Shown piece after piece: positions 8,009 to 15,630 of a stretch of DNA of 27,675 nt (position 1 is the stretch's first letter; each line of letters opens with the position of its first letter). This DNA is from CAIWXH01 sp964555675 (GTDB lineage Bacteria; Chloroflexota; Chloroflexia; Chloroflexales; Chloroflexaceae). The stretch lies in assembly GCA_964555675.1 (NCBI GenBank), contig CAZKTU010000068.1, positions 1 through 27,675 on the forward strand, in the 5' to 3' direction. Made by a program: the position numbers and the translations under genes. A model generated the notes under the pieces. That model was not told where the DNA came from. It worked only from the letters and a program-made list of their open reading frames with translations, and made no database searches.

Positions 8009-9064
8009 ATGATCGTTGATGGACATCTGGACATCGCCTACAACGTGCTGACGGCCGGCCGCGACTTCGAGGCCGGCGTGGCGGCCATCAGGGCCGTCGA
8101 GCAGCCGCCCGACCCCCATCAGGGCACGGCCACCGTCGGGCTGCCCGACCTGAGGGCGGGGGGCGTCGGTCTGGCCTTCGCCACGCTCTTCACCCTGCCG
8201 GCCGGCGCGGTCGGCACCGACCTCGGCAAGGAGATCAGCTACAGCACCCCGGCCGAGGCCCACGCCCAGGCCCTCGACCAGCTCGCCTACTACAGCGGTC
8301 TCGCCGAGCGTGGGCTGGTCCGTATCATCACCAGCAAGGCCGAGCTGGCCGCCCACCGCGAGGCCTGGCCGGGCGACGGGCAGCTCGGCCTGGTCCTGCT
8401 GATGGAGAACGCCGACCCGATCAGCGAGCCCGCCGAGGCCGCCTGGTGGGCCGCCCGCGGCGTGCGCATCGTCGGCCCCGCCTGGCAGGCCACCCGCTAC
8501 TGCGGCGGCACCAAGCAGCCCGGGCCGCTCACCGAGCTGGGGCGGGCCCTGCTGCCGGCCATGGCCGCGGCCGGGCAGATCCTCGACGTCAGTCACATGG
8601 CCGAGGAGAGCTTCTGGCAGGCCCTCGAGCTCTGGTCCGGCCCCCTGATCGCCTCGCACAGCAACAGCCGCGCCCTGGTCGCCGAGCGGGTGGCCGACCG
8701 CCACCTCAGCGACGAGATGATCCGGGCCCTGGTCGCCCGCGACGCCGTGATCGGCGCGGTGTTCTACAACGCCTTCCTCGCCGCCGGCTATCAGAAGGGC
8801 GACCCCAAGGCTCAATACGGTGTCGAGATCCTGGTGCGCCATATTGACCGCGTCTGTCAGCTCGCCGGCGACGCCCGCCACGCGGCCCTCGGCAGCGACC
8901 TCGACGGCGGTTTCGGGCGCGAGCAGACGCCCCGCGAGCTCGACAGCATTGCCGACATGGCGCGCATCGCCGAGGCCCTGAGCGCCCACGGCTTCGCCGA
9001 CGCCGAGGTCGCGGGCATCATGGGCGCCAACTGGCTCCGCGTACTCGAGCAGGGATTGCCATGA
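8009..9064 (+). CDS. Membrane-dipeptidase family (M19) metallopeptidase
   Basis: 351 residues, typical for the renal-dipeptidase family, which cleaves dipeptides (often with a C-terminal D-amino acid) using two zinc ions. Metal and active-site residues are visible in order: H6 and D8 in VDGHLD, E133 in LLMENADP, H196 in DVSHM, H217 in IASHSNSR, and D297 in GSDLDGGFG. No signal peptide is seen, so it is probably cytoplasmic. The first ATG gives the canonical IVDGHLD start, though its ribosome site is poor. Its last four bases overlap the start of the M61 peptidase gene (ATGA), so the two are co-translated and may act in peptide turnover together. Confidence 0.93.
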   Translation: MIVDGHLDIAYNVLTAGRDFEAGVAAIRAVEQPPDPHQGTATVGLPDLRAGGVGLAFATLFTLPAGAVGTDLGKEISYSTPAEAHAQALDQLAYYSGLAERGLVRIITSKAELAAHREAWPGDGQLGLVLLMENADPISEPAEAAWWAARGVRIVGPAWQATRYCGGTKQPGPLTELGRALLPAMAAAGQILDVSHMAEESFWQALELWSGPLIASHSNSRALVAERVADRHLSDEMIRALVARDAVIGAVFYNAFLAAGYQKGDPKAQYGVEILVRHIDRVCQLAGDARHAALGSDLDGGFGREQTPRELDSIADMARIAEALSAHGFADAEVAGIMGANWLRVLEQGLP

Positions 9065-10815
9065 TCACCTATACCATCGCGATGCCCGCGCCCCATAGCC
9101 ACCTCTTCCACATCAGCGTCGAGCTCGACGGCCTCACGGGGCCGCACGTCGATCTGGTTCTGCCCTCGTGGACCCCGGGTTCGTACATGATCCGCGAGTA
9201 CGCGCGCCACGTGCAGGCCTTCACGGCCAGCAGCGACGCGGGGGGCTCCCTGGCCTGGCATAAGCTGGCCAAGGACACCTGGCGGGTCGAGACGGGCGGC
9301 GCGACGCGGGTGGTCGCTCGCTACCAGGTCTACGCCAACGACCTGACGGTGCGCACCAGCCACCTCGACGGCAGCCACGGCTACCTCAACGGCGCCACCG
9401 CCCTGATGTATGTGCCCGGTCGCACCGCCGAGCAGCTGCGTGTCAGCGTCGAGGCCCCCGCCGGCTGGCGCGTCACCACGGGTCTCGCGCCGCTGCCCGG
9501 CGACGCCCTGACCGCCGAGCCGCGCCCCGAGCGCCATATCTTCACGGCGGCCGACTACGACGAGCTGGTCGACAGCCCGATCGAGTGCGGCCCCCACCGC
9601 CTGCTCACCTTCGAGGTCGACGGCATCCCCCACGAGATCGCGATCTGGGGCCGCGGCAACGAGGACGAGGCCCGCCTGCTGGCCGATACCCGTCGCATCG
9701 TCGAGGTGCAGCGCGACTTCTTCGGCGGGCTGCCCTATAGCCGCTACAGCTTCATCCTGCACCTCACCGACGGCCGGGGCGGCGGCCTCGAGCACCGCAA
9801 CAGTGTCACCAACCAGGTCGACCGCTGGTCCTTCCGCCCCGAGCGCAGCTACGAGCGCTACCTGTCGCTGACCAGCCACGAGCTGTTCCACGTCTGGAAC
9901 GTCAAGCGGCTGCGCCCCGCGCCCCTAGGCCCCTTCGACTACAGGGCCGAGAACTATACGCGCCTGCTCTGGCTGGTCGAGGGCGCGACCAGCTACTACG
10001 ACGAGCTGCTGCTGGTGCGGGCCGGCCTGATGCGCCCCGAGCGCTACCTCGAGCGCCTGGGCGAGGAGATCGTCAACCTGCACAGCCAGCCCGGCCGGCG
10101 TCTGCAGAGCCTCGAGCAGAGCAGCTTCGACGCCTGGATCAAGCTCTACCGCCCCGACGAGAACAGCGTCAACTCGAGCATCTCGTACTACCTCAAGGGC
10201 AGCCTGGTCTGCCTGCTGCTCGACCTGGAGGTACGCCTGCATACCCGCAGCAGGCGCTCGCTCGATGATGTGCTGCGCCTACTCTACAGCCGCTACCCGA
10301 TCAGCGGCCCCGGCATCCCCGAGGAGGGCGCCGTGCTGGCGGCCTTCGAGGAGGTGTGCGGGGCCGACGGCCAGGTCTTCGGCGAGCTCTTCGCCCGCTA
10401 CATCTCCGGCGTCGAGGAGCTCGACTATGCCGAGGCCTTCACCGTGGTCGGCCTCGAGCTGCGCTGGCAGCGTCGCGGGCCGCGGGCATGGCTGGGGCTG
10501 AGCACGCGCCGGCAGGGCGAGCGCACCCTGGTCAGCGCCGTGCGCGCCGACGGGCCGGCCTACACGGCGGGGGTCTACGCCGACGATGAGCTCCTGGCGA
10601 TCGACGGCTGGCGCGTCGGCGACGACCGGCTCAACGCGCGCCTCGACGAGCGCGAGCCCGGCGCAGTGGCCCGCCTGACCCTCTTCCGCGGCGACGCGCT
10701 GCTCGAAGTGCCGGTCACCCTGGCCGAGGCCCCGCCCGACGCCGTCGAGCTCGTCCCCGCCCCCGAGCGCACCGAGGCGCAGCTGCGCGCCTACAGGGCG
10801 TGGCTGGGGATTTAA
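9061..10815 (+). CDS. M61-family (glycyl aminopeptidase-like) peptidase with PDZ domain
   Basis: 584 residues. The N-terminal half is the beta-rich M61 domain with WTPGSYMIREYARH, a family signature. The zinc site is HELFH at 273-277 with the third ligand E307 in LVEGATSYY, 30 residues on, as expected. The C-terminus (about 480-560) is a PDZ domain (WLGLSTRR … AYTAGVYADDELLAIDGWRV), which would bind substrate tails. No signal peptide is apparent. M61 enzymes release N-terminal Gly or Ala from peptides. The ATG overlaps the stop of the M19 dipeptidase gene. The next gene, on the other strand, converges after 39 bases. Confidence 0.93.
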   Translation: MITYTIAMPAPHSHLFHISVELDGLTGPHVDLVLPSWTPGSYMIREYARHVQAFTASSDAGGSLAWHKLAKDTWRVETGGATRVVARYQVYANDLTVRTSHLDGSHGYLNGATALMYVPGRTAEQLRVSVEAPAGWRVTTGLAPLPGDALTAEPRPERHIFTAADYDELVDSPIECGPHRLLTFEVDGIPHEIAIWGRGNEDEARLLADTRRIVEVQRDFFGGLPYSRYSFILHLTDGRGGGLEHRNSVTNQVDRWSFRPERSYERYLSLTSHELFHVWNVKRLRPAPLGPFDYRAENYTRLLWLVEGATSYYDELLLVRAGLMRPERYLERLGEEIVNLHSQPGRRLQSLEQSSFDAWIKLYRPDENSVNSSISYYLKGSLVCLLLDLEVRLHTRSRRSLDDVLRLLYSRYPISGPGIPEEGAVLAAFEEVCGADGQVFGELFARYISGVEELDYAEAFTVVGLELRWQRRGPRAWLGLSTRRQGERTLVSAVRADGPAYTAGVYADDELLAIDGWRVGDDRLNARLDEREPGAVARLTLFRGDALLEVPVTLAEAPPDAVELVPAPERTEAQLRAYRAWLGI

Positions 10816-10854
10816 GGGCAGCGCCAGCGGCCGCGTGGCCTCATCGCATCCTTC

Positions 10855-11538
10855 TCAGGCCTGTTGGACGCGCTCGACCTCGATCGCGCGGGCCATGCGC
10901 CGGTCGAGGGCATAGGTCGCGCTCCCGACGCGGAGCGAGAGCGGGCCGTCGAAGGGGGCGCTCGCGATGATCTCGACGGCGGCCCCGGGCACCAGGCCCA
11001 GGTCGGCCAGGTAGCGCAGGCGCTCGGCGCTCTGGTCGCGCATGCGCACGATCCGTGCCCGCTCGGCCACCTCGAGGTCGGCGAGGCGCAGGTTATCGCT
11101 CTGGGGCAGGCGGCCCTCGACGCTGGGGATGGGGTCGCCATGGGGGTCGAGGGTGGGGTGGCCGAGGCGGGCCGCGATGCGGGCCTCGAGCTTCTCGCTG
11201 ATATGATGCTCGAGCTTCTCGGCCTCCTCGTGGACCTCGTCCCAGCTGTAGCCGAGGGCCTCGACCAGGTAGAGCTCGAGCAGGCGGTGGTGGCGGATCA
11301 CCTCGAGGGCGATTCGCTCGCCGGCGTCGGTCAGCTCGACGCCCTGGTAGGGCGTGTGCCGCACCAGGTGCATCTCGGCCAGCTTCTTGACCATGCCGGT
11401 GACCGAGCCAGGCTTCGAGCCGCGCTGCTCGCCGAGCAGGGAGGTAGTGACGGCACCCTGCTGCTGGAGGGTGTAGATCGCCTTGAGGTAGTCCTCAATT
11501 GCGGGGGTGATACGGCTCTGCTCATCGGGTGGCGTCAT
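10855..11538 (-). CDS. DtxR/MntR-family metal-dependent transcriptional regulator
   Basis: 227 residues. The start at 11538 is set by GAGGAG 9-10 bases upstream; the frame stays open further upstream but without a ribosome site and past the promoter. An N-terminal winged helix (about 8-72) carries the recognition helix SKPGSVTGMVKKL. The dimer and metal-binding domain follows (about 73-145) with H83/H84 and EAEKLEHH at 105-112. The residue that is Cys102 in DtxR is Glu107 here, as in MntR, which favours Mn2+ over Fe2+ sensing (inference). An FeoA/SH3-like domain occupies about 150-225. It probably represses metal uptake genes when metal is plentiful. It faces a divergent promoter at 11617-11645 that it may also control, including itself. 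Confidence 0.92.
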   Translation of the reverse strand: MTPPDEQSRITPAIEDYLKAIYTLQQQGAVTTSLLGEQRGSKPGSVTGMVKKLAEMHLVRHTPYQGVELTDAGERIALEVIRHHRLLELYLVEALGYSWDEVHEEAEKLEHHISEKLEARIAARLGHPTLDPHGDPIPSVEGRLPQSDNLRLADLEVAERARIVRMRDQSAERLRYLADLGLVPGAAVEIIASAPFDGPLSLRVGSATYALDRRMARAIEVERVQQA

Positions 11539-11579
11539 TGGCGCCAGCTCCTCGGCGAAGTGGGTGACACTGCGCCCAA

Positions 11580-11609
11580 ACTGTAGCACAGGTGTGGCGT
11601 TCGGCGCAA
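11580..11609 (-). promoter_or_regulatory. Promoter of the DtxR/MntR regulator gene
   Basis: On the minus strand, TTGCGC (11604-11609), an 18-base spacer ending in TGC, and TACAGT (11580-11585). The start point would be about 35 bases before the ATG at 11538. Confidence 0.65.
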
Positions 11610-11616
11610 CAGCCCG

Positions 11617-11645
11617 TTGCAATGCGGGTCGCTGCGTGTTATCCT
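11617..11645 (+). promoter_or_regulatory. Divergent promoter for the gene at 11705
   Basis: TTGCAA (11617-11622), a 17-base spacer and TATCCT (11640-11645), with TGT before the -10. Its -35 is only 7 bases from the -35 of the regulator's own promoter, so one bound repressor could silence both. Confidence 0.65.
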
Positions 11646-11704
11646 TGACCTCCATGGGGCGGCGCAGCCCGGGTCCGCCGCCGCGTGCTGCGAGGTTCTC
11701 GACC

Positions 11705-12118
11705 ATGACCATTACGGACCGTATGCTCACGGGCGCGATCGCCAACAACCCGGCCAACTACGACGGCGACGGCGAATGGCGCTACTCGCTCCCTCACAAG
11801 GCCCTCTACTACTCAAAGGCCGCAGAGCCCGACCCGAAAGACCAGGAGCCCTTCTTCCCGCTCCCCTCGCTCAACCCCGACGGCTCGCGCCGGATCGAGC
11901 GCGCCTTCCAGGCCTTCATGCGCCGGCGCTGGCCCCCGAGCCGCCAGGCCGAGCTCGAGCGTTTCGCCGAGCGTAAGGGCTGGCCCCTGGCCATGGAGCT
12001 CAAGTATGGCGGCGGCGCCCTCGAGGACCGCGAGGCCGAGGAGTGGCAGTATGTGGTCAACCGCGAGCTACAGCGCCTCGCCGCCCAGGTCCGCGCGCAG
12101 ATCGCCGCCCTCGAGTGA
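11705..12118 (+). CDS. Small conserved-looking protein of unknown function
   Basis: 137 residues, unrecognised. The start at 11705 follows a GAGG and the promoter at 11617-11645; the frame is open further upstream but that part overlaps the promoter. The protein is soluble, rich in Pro, Trp and charged residues, with no signal peptide, membrane segment or metal-binding cluster. It reads as a short N-terminal beta part (about 20-40) and helices from 60 onward, ending in a probable coiled helix (EWQYVVNRELQRLAAQVRAQ). It is divergent from the DtxR/MntR gene and could be under its control, which is the only functional hint. It converges with the next gene, 9 bases away. Confidence 0.75.
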   Translation: MTITDRMLTGAIANNPANYDGDGEWRYSLPHKALYYSKAAEPDPKDQEPFFPLPSLNPDGSRRIERAFQAFMRRRWPPSRQAELERFAERKGWPLAMELKYGGGALEDREAEEWQYVVNRELQRLAAQVRAQIAALE

Positions 12119-12127
12119 GCGGCGGCC

Positions 12128-12496
12128 TCAGGCTGCGCCACGGGCCCGCGTGACCACCGTCCGGGCGAAGCCGAAGACGCGATAGGTGGCGCTGGCCGTG
12201 AGGGTGTAGGGCCCACGCGGGTTGAGGCCGAGAGGAATCTCGGCCTCGACCGCCTCGCCGTCGGTCGTGCAGCTGCCGGCGGCGGGGCCGGCCTCGAGGT
12301 CGAAGATCACGCTCAGCGGGCGCGCCCCCAGGCCGTAGTCCCAGCTCAGCTCGGCGTAGAACGGCCCGAAGCCGCTGACCGCGGCCAGGCGTAGCCCGCG
12401 CAGGGGCGCCGGCAGCACCGCCACGCGCGCCGCCCACAGGGCGGCCCCCGCCAGGGCCCCGTACCACAGCCATTTGCGCGCTCGCTCGTCGATCAT
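12128..12496 (-). CDS. Small anchored or exported protein of unknown function
   Basis: 122 residues, unrecognised. One hydrophobic stretch at about 10-28 after a charged N-terminus acts as an anchor or uncleaved signal. The rest (about 30-122) looks like a small beta sandwich outside the membrane, with alternating hydrophobic residues such as PYTLTASATYRVFGFAR. AGAGGAG precedes the ATG by about 8 bases. It lies 47 bases downstream of yhbY on the same strand and may be the last gene of that transcript. Confidence 0.7.
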   Translation of the reverse strand: MIDERARKWLWYGALAGAALWAARVAVLPAPLRGLRLAAVSGFGPFYAELSWDYGLGARPLSVIFDLEAGPAAGSCTTDGEAVEAEIPLGLNPRGPYTLTASATYRVFGFARTVVTRARGAA

Positions 12497-12543
12497 CGCA
12501 CACGCTCCTCTCTGCTCATGCGAGCCCCCTGGCCGGCGAACCG

Positions 12544-12858
12544 TCAGTCGTCGGCGGCCCCGGGCAGGGCGATCTGGCGGCGCCCGGCGTCGGCGGGGGC
12601 CCTGTAGAGCGTGATCACATTGCCGATCAGCGAGATCAGTTCGGCGCCGGTCTCCTCGACCAGCGTGCGCGAGAGGGCCTCCTTCTGGTCTTTGTACTCG
12701 AGCAGGCGCACCTTGATCAACTCGTGGGCGTCAAGCTCGCGGCTGACCTTCTCGACCAGCTCGGGCGTCAGCCCCTGCTTGCCCAGCATGGCCGTTGGCT
12801 TGAGCGGGTTGGCGATCTTACGCAGGTAGCTGCGCTGGGACTTGGTCAGCTCTCCCAT
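12544..12858 (-). CDS. yhbY: YhbY-family ribosome assembly RNA-binding protein
   Basis: 104 residues, the standard length for a single CRM domain. It starts MGELTKSQRSYLRKIAN and carries the family hallmark MLGKQGLTPELVEKV (the GKxG loop that contacts RNA), ELIKVRL and the closing LIGNVITLYR. YhbY binds precursors of the large ribosomal subunit and acts in its assembly. It begins 11 bases after the glycosyltransferase stop and so is probably in the same transcript, an unrelated passenger by function. Confidence 0.95.
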   Translation of the reverse strand: MGELTKSQRSYLRKIANPLKPTAMLGKQGLTPELVEKVSRELDAHELIKVRLLEYKDQKEALSRTLVEETGAELISLIGNVITLYRAPADAGRRQIALPGAADD

Positions 12859-12869
12859 CGTACCGTCCT

Positions 12870-13661
12870 TCAGTGTCGTTTATTGGCCGCGTGGTCGATC
12901 TCCCGCGGCGCGGCGTAGCGGCCCCGCAGGTCGTTGAGGCGCACGGCCAGCACATCGCGCAGGTTGCGCAGCGAATCGCGCACGGGGCTGACCTTGGTCT
13001 CGGTGCCGTAGTGCCAGCGCACCGGCACCTCGGCGATACTATAGCCGCCCTTGCGGGCCAGGAAGAGCAGTTCGACGTCGTAGGCGGTGACGGCGGCGCC
13101 CCGCAGCACCGGCGCGTCGTCGCCATAGATGCGCACCTGGCGAAACAGCTCGTGGGCCACCCGGCGCGGCATCGCCTTGAAGCCGCACTGCGTATCGCTG
13201 ATGCCCCGCAGGGCCACGCTGGCGATGATCAGATTGAAGACCCGGCCCATCACATGGCGGTACCAGGGCTCGCCCTCGCGGGTCGCGCCGGCCCCCTCGC
13301 GCGAGCCGATCACCACATCGAAGCCAGCCTGCAGGCGCGCCTCGAGCTTGGGCCACTCGGTGATCGGCACGGCCAGGTCGGCGTCGCAGAGCAGCACATA
13401 GGCGCCACGGGCGGCCAGGGCGCCGGCGCGCACGGCGAAGCCCTTGCCGCGGTGGTCGCGGCGCAGCACGACCACGCCGGGCCGGGCGGCGGCGACGTCG
13501 GCTGTGCCGTCGTCGCTGCCGTCGTCGACCACCAGCACCTCGCAGGCGAAGGGCTGCTGGGCCAGGTACGCGTCGATGCTGGCCAGGCTCTCCGGCAGGC
13601 GGCGGGCCTCGTTATAGGCCGGGATCACGATCGAGAGGTACGGCTCGTCGGGCACTGTCAT
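12870..13661 (-). CDS. Family 2 glycosyltransferase, polyprenyl/dolichyl-phosphate sugar synthase type
   Basis: 263 residues. GT-A fold: LSIVIPAYNEARRLPESL at the N-terminus, VVDDGSDDGT (nucleotide-binding), RGKGFAVRAG, and the metal-binding LLCDADLAVP (DxD). The later VIGSREG and SDTQCGFKAM are characteristic of dolichyl-phosphate glucose/mannose synthase-like enzymes, which load a sugar onto a lipid phosphate at the membrane. There is no membrane helix of its own. The gene overlaps the preceding glycosyltransferase by four bases (ATGA), so they are translationally coupled. Likely part of cell-surface glycan synthesis with the rhamnose gene upstream; donor and acceptor are unknown. Confidence 0.9.
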   Translation of the reverse strand: MTVPDEPYLSIVIPAYNEARRLPESLASIDAYLAQQPFACEVLVVDDGSDDGTADVAAARPGVVVLRRDHRGKGFAVRAGALAARGAYVLLCDADLAVPITEWPKLEARLQAGFDVVIGSREGAGATREGEPWYRHVMGRVFNLIIASVALRGISDTQCGFKAMPRRVAHELFRQVRIYGDDAPVLRGAAVTAYDVELLFLARKGGYSIAEVPVRWHYGTETKVSPVRDSLRNLRDVLAVRLNDLRGRYAAPREIDHAANKRH

Positions 13662-14623
13662 CCCTTTGTCGGCGCCCGGCCAAGCTCGAGCGCGGCCGCG
13701 AAGCCCTCGGCGTCGACCGGGGCGCCGCCACGTCGCTTCTGCAAGAAGTGCGGCAGGGCCCGCAGGGCCGCCAGCTGCCCGCGCAGACGGGCGCGCGCGG
13801 CGGGCTCGCGGCTGTGGCGCAGGCTGCTGAGGGCGAAGCCGAGCTGCGAGGCCAGCAGGCGCGGCCAGTGGCGGCGGACCAGGGGCGTGGGCATATTCTT
13901 CACCCAGACCAGGGCGAAGTTGCGGCCGCAGTAGTAGCTCGCCAGGCTCCCGCCGCCGGTGGCGCTGAGTTTGTGGTAGACCACGGCCGTGGGCACGAAG
14001 ATAGTGCGCATGCCGCGCCGCCGGGCCCGCAAGTTCAGGTCGACATCCTCGCAGTACATCACCAGGTCCTCGTCGAAGACCCGCCCGTCCTCGGCCAGGG
14101 CCGCGAGGGCGCTGCGCCTGTAGGCGGCCGCGCCGGCGCAGGCGCCGAAGACCTCGGCGAGGGCGTCGTACTGGCCCCTATCGCGCTCCCACACGCCGCG
14201 GCTGCCGGGCTCGCCGTCGGGCCGGTAGTAGTCGCCGGCCGAGTGGATATGGTCGCGGCGGTCGAACAGCATGAGCTTGCTGGCGGCGAAGGCGAAGGCC
14301 GGGCGTTGCTCGAGGGCGCCGACCAGCTCGGCGAGCCAGGTGGGGGCGGCCTCGGTGTCGTTGTTGAGCAGCACGACGAATGGCGCGCTGGTCGCGGCGA
14401 TGCCCGCGTTGACCGCGGCGGCCAGGCCCTGGTTGCGCGGCCTGGCGAGCACCTGCACCTCGGGGTAGTCGGCGGCCAGCAGGGCCAGCGAGCCGTCGGC
14501 GCTGCCGTCGTCGACCACCGTCACGCGGAAGTCGCGGCGGGTCTGGGCGCGCAGGGCGTCGAGGCAGACGGGCAGCAGAGGCGCGCCGTTATAGTTGGGG
14601 ATAATGACGTCGATGCTGATCAT
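13658..14623 (-). CDS. Family 2 glycosyltransferase, rhamnosyltransferase-like
   Basis: 321 residues. It begins with IDVIIPNYNGAPLLPVCLDAL and has VTVVDDGSADGS, the LLNNDTE metal-binding motif, and the YCEDVDLNLRARRRG motif of the GT2 subgroup that includes rhamnosyltransferases (WcaA/RfbF-like). The C-terminus is basic and may touch the membrane. It starts 2 bases after the stop of the dTDP-4-dehydrorhamnose reductase gene, which makes dTDP-L-rhamnose, so this enzyme probably transfers rhamnose (inference from neighbour). It overlaps the next glycosyltransferase by four bases. Confidence 0.9.
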   Translation of the reverse strand: MISIDVIIPNYNGAPLLPVCLDALRAQTRRDFRVTVVDDGSADGSLALLAADYPEVQVLARPRNQGLAAAVNAGIAATSAPFVVLLNNDTEAAPTWLAELVGALEQRPAFAFAASKLMLFDRRDHIHSAGDYYRPDGEPGSRGVWERDRGQYDALAEVFGACAGAAAYRRSALAALAEDGRVFDEDLVMYCEDVDLNLRARRRGMRTIFVPTAVVYHKLSATGGGSLASYYCGRNFALVWVKNMPTPLVRRHWPRLLASQLGFALSSLRHSREPAARARLRGQLAALRALPHFLQKRRGGAPVDAEGFAAALELGRAPTKG

Positions 14624-14625
14624 GG

Positions 14626-15471
14626 TCAGGCCGAGAGCTGCGCCAGGTAGGCGTCGAGGGCCTCTTCCCAGGGGCGCAGGCTGATCCCGAGGGCCGCGCC
14701 GGCCAGGTTGGCCAGGGGCGTGTACGGGGGGGGCGTGCTGTCGCGTTTGTAGTCGGCCAGCTTGATCGGCGCGAGGGCGGTCGCGGCGAGGCCGGCCCGG
14801 TCGAGGATGGCGCGGGCGAAGCCGTAGCGCGAGACGGCGCCCTGGTTGACGAAGTGGTAGGTGCCGTAGAAGTCGCCCGTATCGACCAGGCGCATAACGG
14901 CGTCGGCCACATCGGCGGTGAAGGTCGGGCTGCCCACCTCGTCGTCGACCATGCGCAGGCCGCCCGCGGGCGGGGCGGCGCCCAGGCGCATGACCGTACG
15001 GACGAAGTTGCGTTCGCCGCCGAAGAGCCAGGCCACGCGCACGATATAGAAGCGCTCGAGCAGCTCGCGCACGGCCTGCTCGCCGGCCAACTTCGAGCGG
15101 CCGTAGGCGTTGATCGGGCCGGTCGGGTCATACTCGAAGTAGGGCTGGCCGGTATCGCCGGCGAAGACCTCGTTGGTGCTCACATAGACCAGGGGCGCCT
15201 CGAGGCGTCGGCAGGCCAGGGCGACATAACGCGTGCCGAGCGCGTTGATCGTATAGGCCAGCTCGGGGTCGCGGGCGCACCCATCGACATTGGTATAGGC
15301 GGCCGGGTGGATGACCAGATCTGCCCCGGTGGCCACAATCTGGGCGACGGTCTGGGGGCTGGCCAGCTCGAGCTGGGCGTGACCTAAGGGGACAAGCTCG
15401 TGGCCCGGCCCGAGGGCCGCACAGAGGGCCGCGCCAAGCTGCCCCTGGGCGCCCGTGATGGCGATGCGCAC
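14626..15471 (-). CDS. rfbD: dTDP-4-dehydrorhamnose reductase
   Basis: 281 residues, normal for RmlD/RfbD. It reduces dTDP-4-dehydro-L-rhamnose to dTDP-L-rhamnose with NAD(P)H. The N-terminal dinucleotide site ITGAQGQLG (residues 5-13), the family-specific HPAAYTNVDGCARDPE, the YVSTNEVF motif (usual form is STDYVF), and the catalytic pair Y123 and K127 in NAYGRSKLAGE are visible. The rmlA, rmlB and rmlC genes are not in this window. It heads a minus-strand run with two glycosyltransferases, from the promoter at 15527-15555. A GTG at 15477 in frame, 6 bases upstream, is an alternative start. Confidence 0.95.
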   Translation of the reverse strand: MRIAITGAQGQLGAALCAALGPGHELVPLGHAQLELASPQTVAQIVATGADLVIHPAAYTNVDGCARDPELAYTINALGTRYVALACRRLEAPLVYVSTNEVFAGDTGQPYFEYDPTGPINAYGRSKLAGEQAVRELLERFYIVRVAWLFGGERNFVRTVMRLGAAPPAGGLRMVDDEVGSPTFTADVADAVMRLVDTGDFYGTYHFVNQGAVSRYGFARAILDRAGLAATALAPIKLADYKRDSTPPPYTPLANLAGAALGISLRPWEEALDAYLAQLSA

Positions 15472-15526
15472 GTTGTCCTGCTCCTCGCTCGCGGGCCCGC
15501 CCTGTCGGCAGGCATCACTTCAGGCA

Positions 15527-15555
15527 AGAGTAGCAGAAGCTGCGGGAGGCGTCAA
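15527..15555 (-). promoter_or_regulatory. Promoter of the rfbD-glycosyltransferase-yhbY run
   Basis: On the minus strand, TTGACG (15550-15555), a 17-base spacer ending in TGC, and TACTCT (15527-15532). The start point would be near 15520, giving a leader of about 50 bases. Confidence 0.7.
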
Positions 15556-15605
15556 ACGCCGGCTCGGCGTCGGGGTGTGGCGTAACCTCTTGCGCTGATC
15601 TGCCG

Positions 15606-15625
15606 GAGCCGTGAGCGGCCGGCTC
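15606..15625 (-). terminator. Short hairpin after the histidine kinase gene
   Basis: GAGCCG (15606-15611) pairs with CGGCTC (15620-15625) around 8 bases, 6 bases beyond the kinase stop on the minus strand. There is no T tract, so it is only a possible terminator. Confidence 0.3.
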
Positions 15626-15630
15626 TGCGT

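Noticed and set aside
10823..10839. GCCA…TGGC palindrome between converging genes
   Set aside because: The stem has almost no loop and no T tract, so a two-way terminator is not supported.
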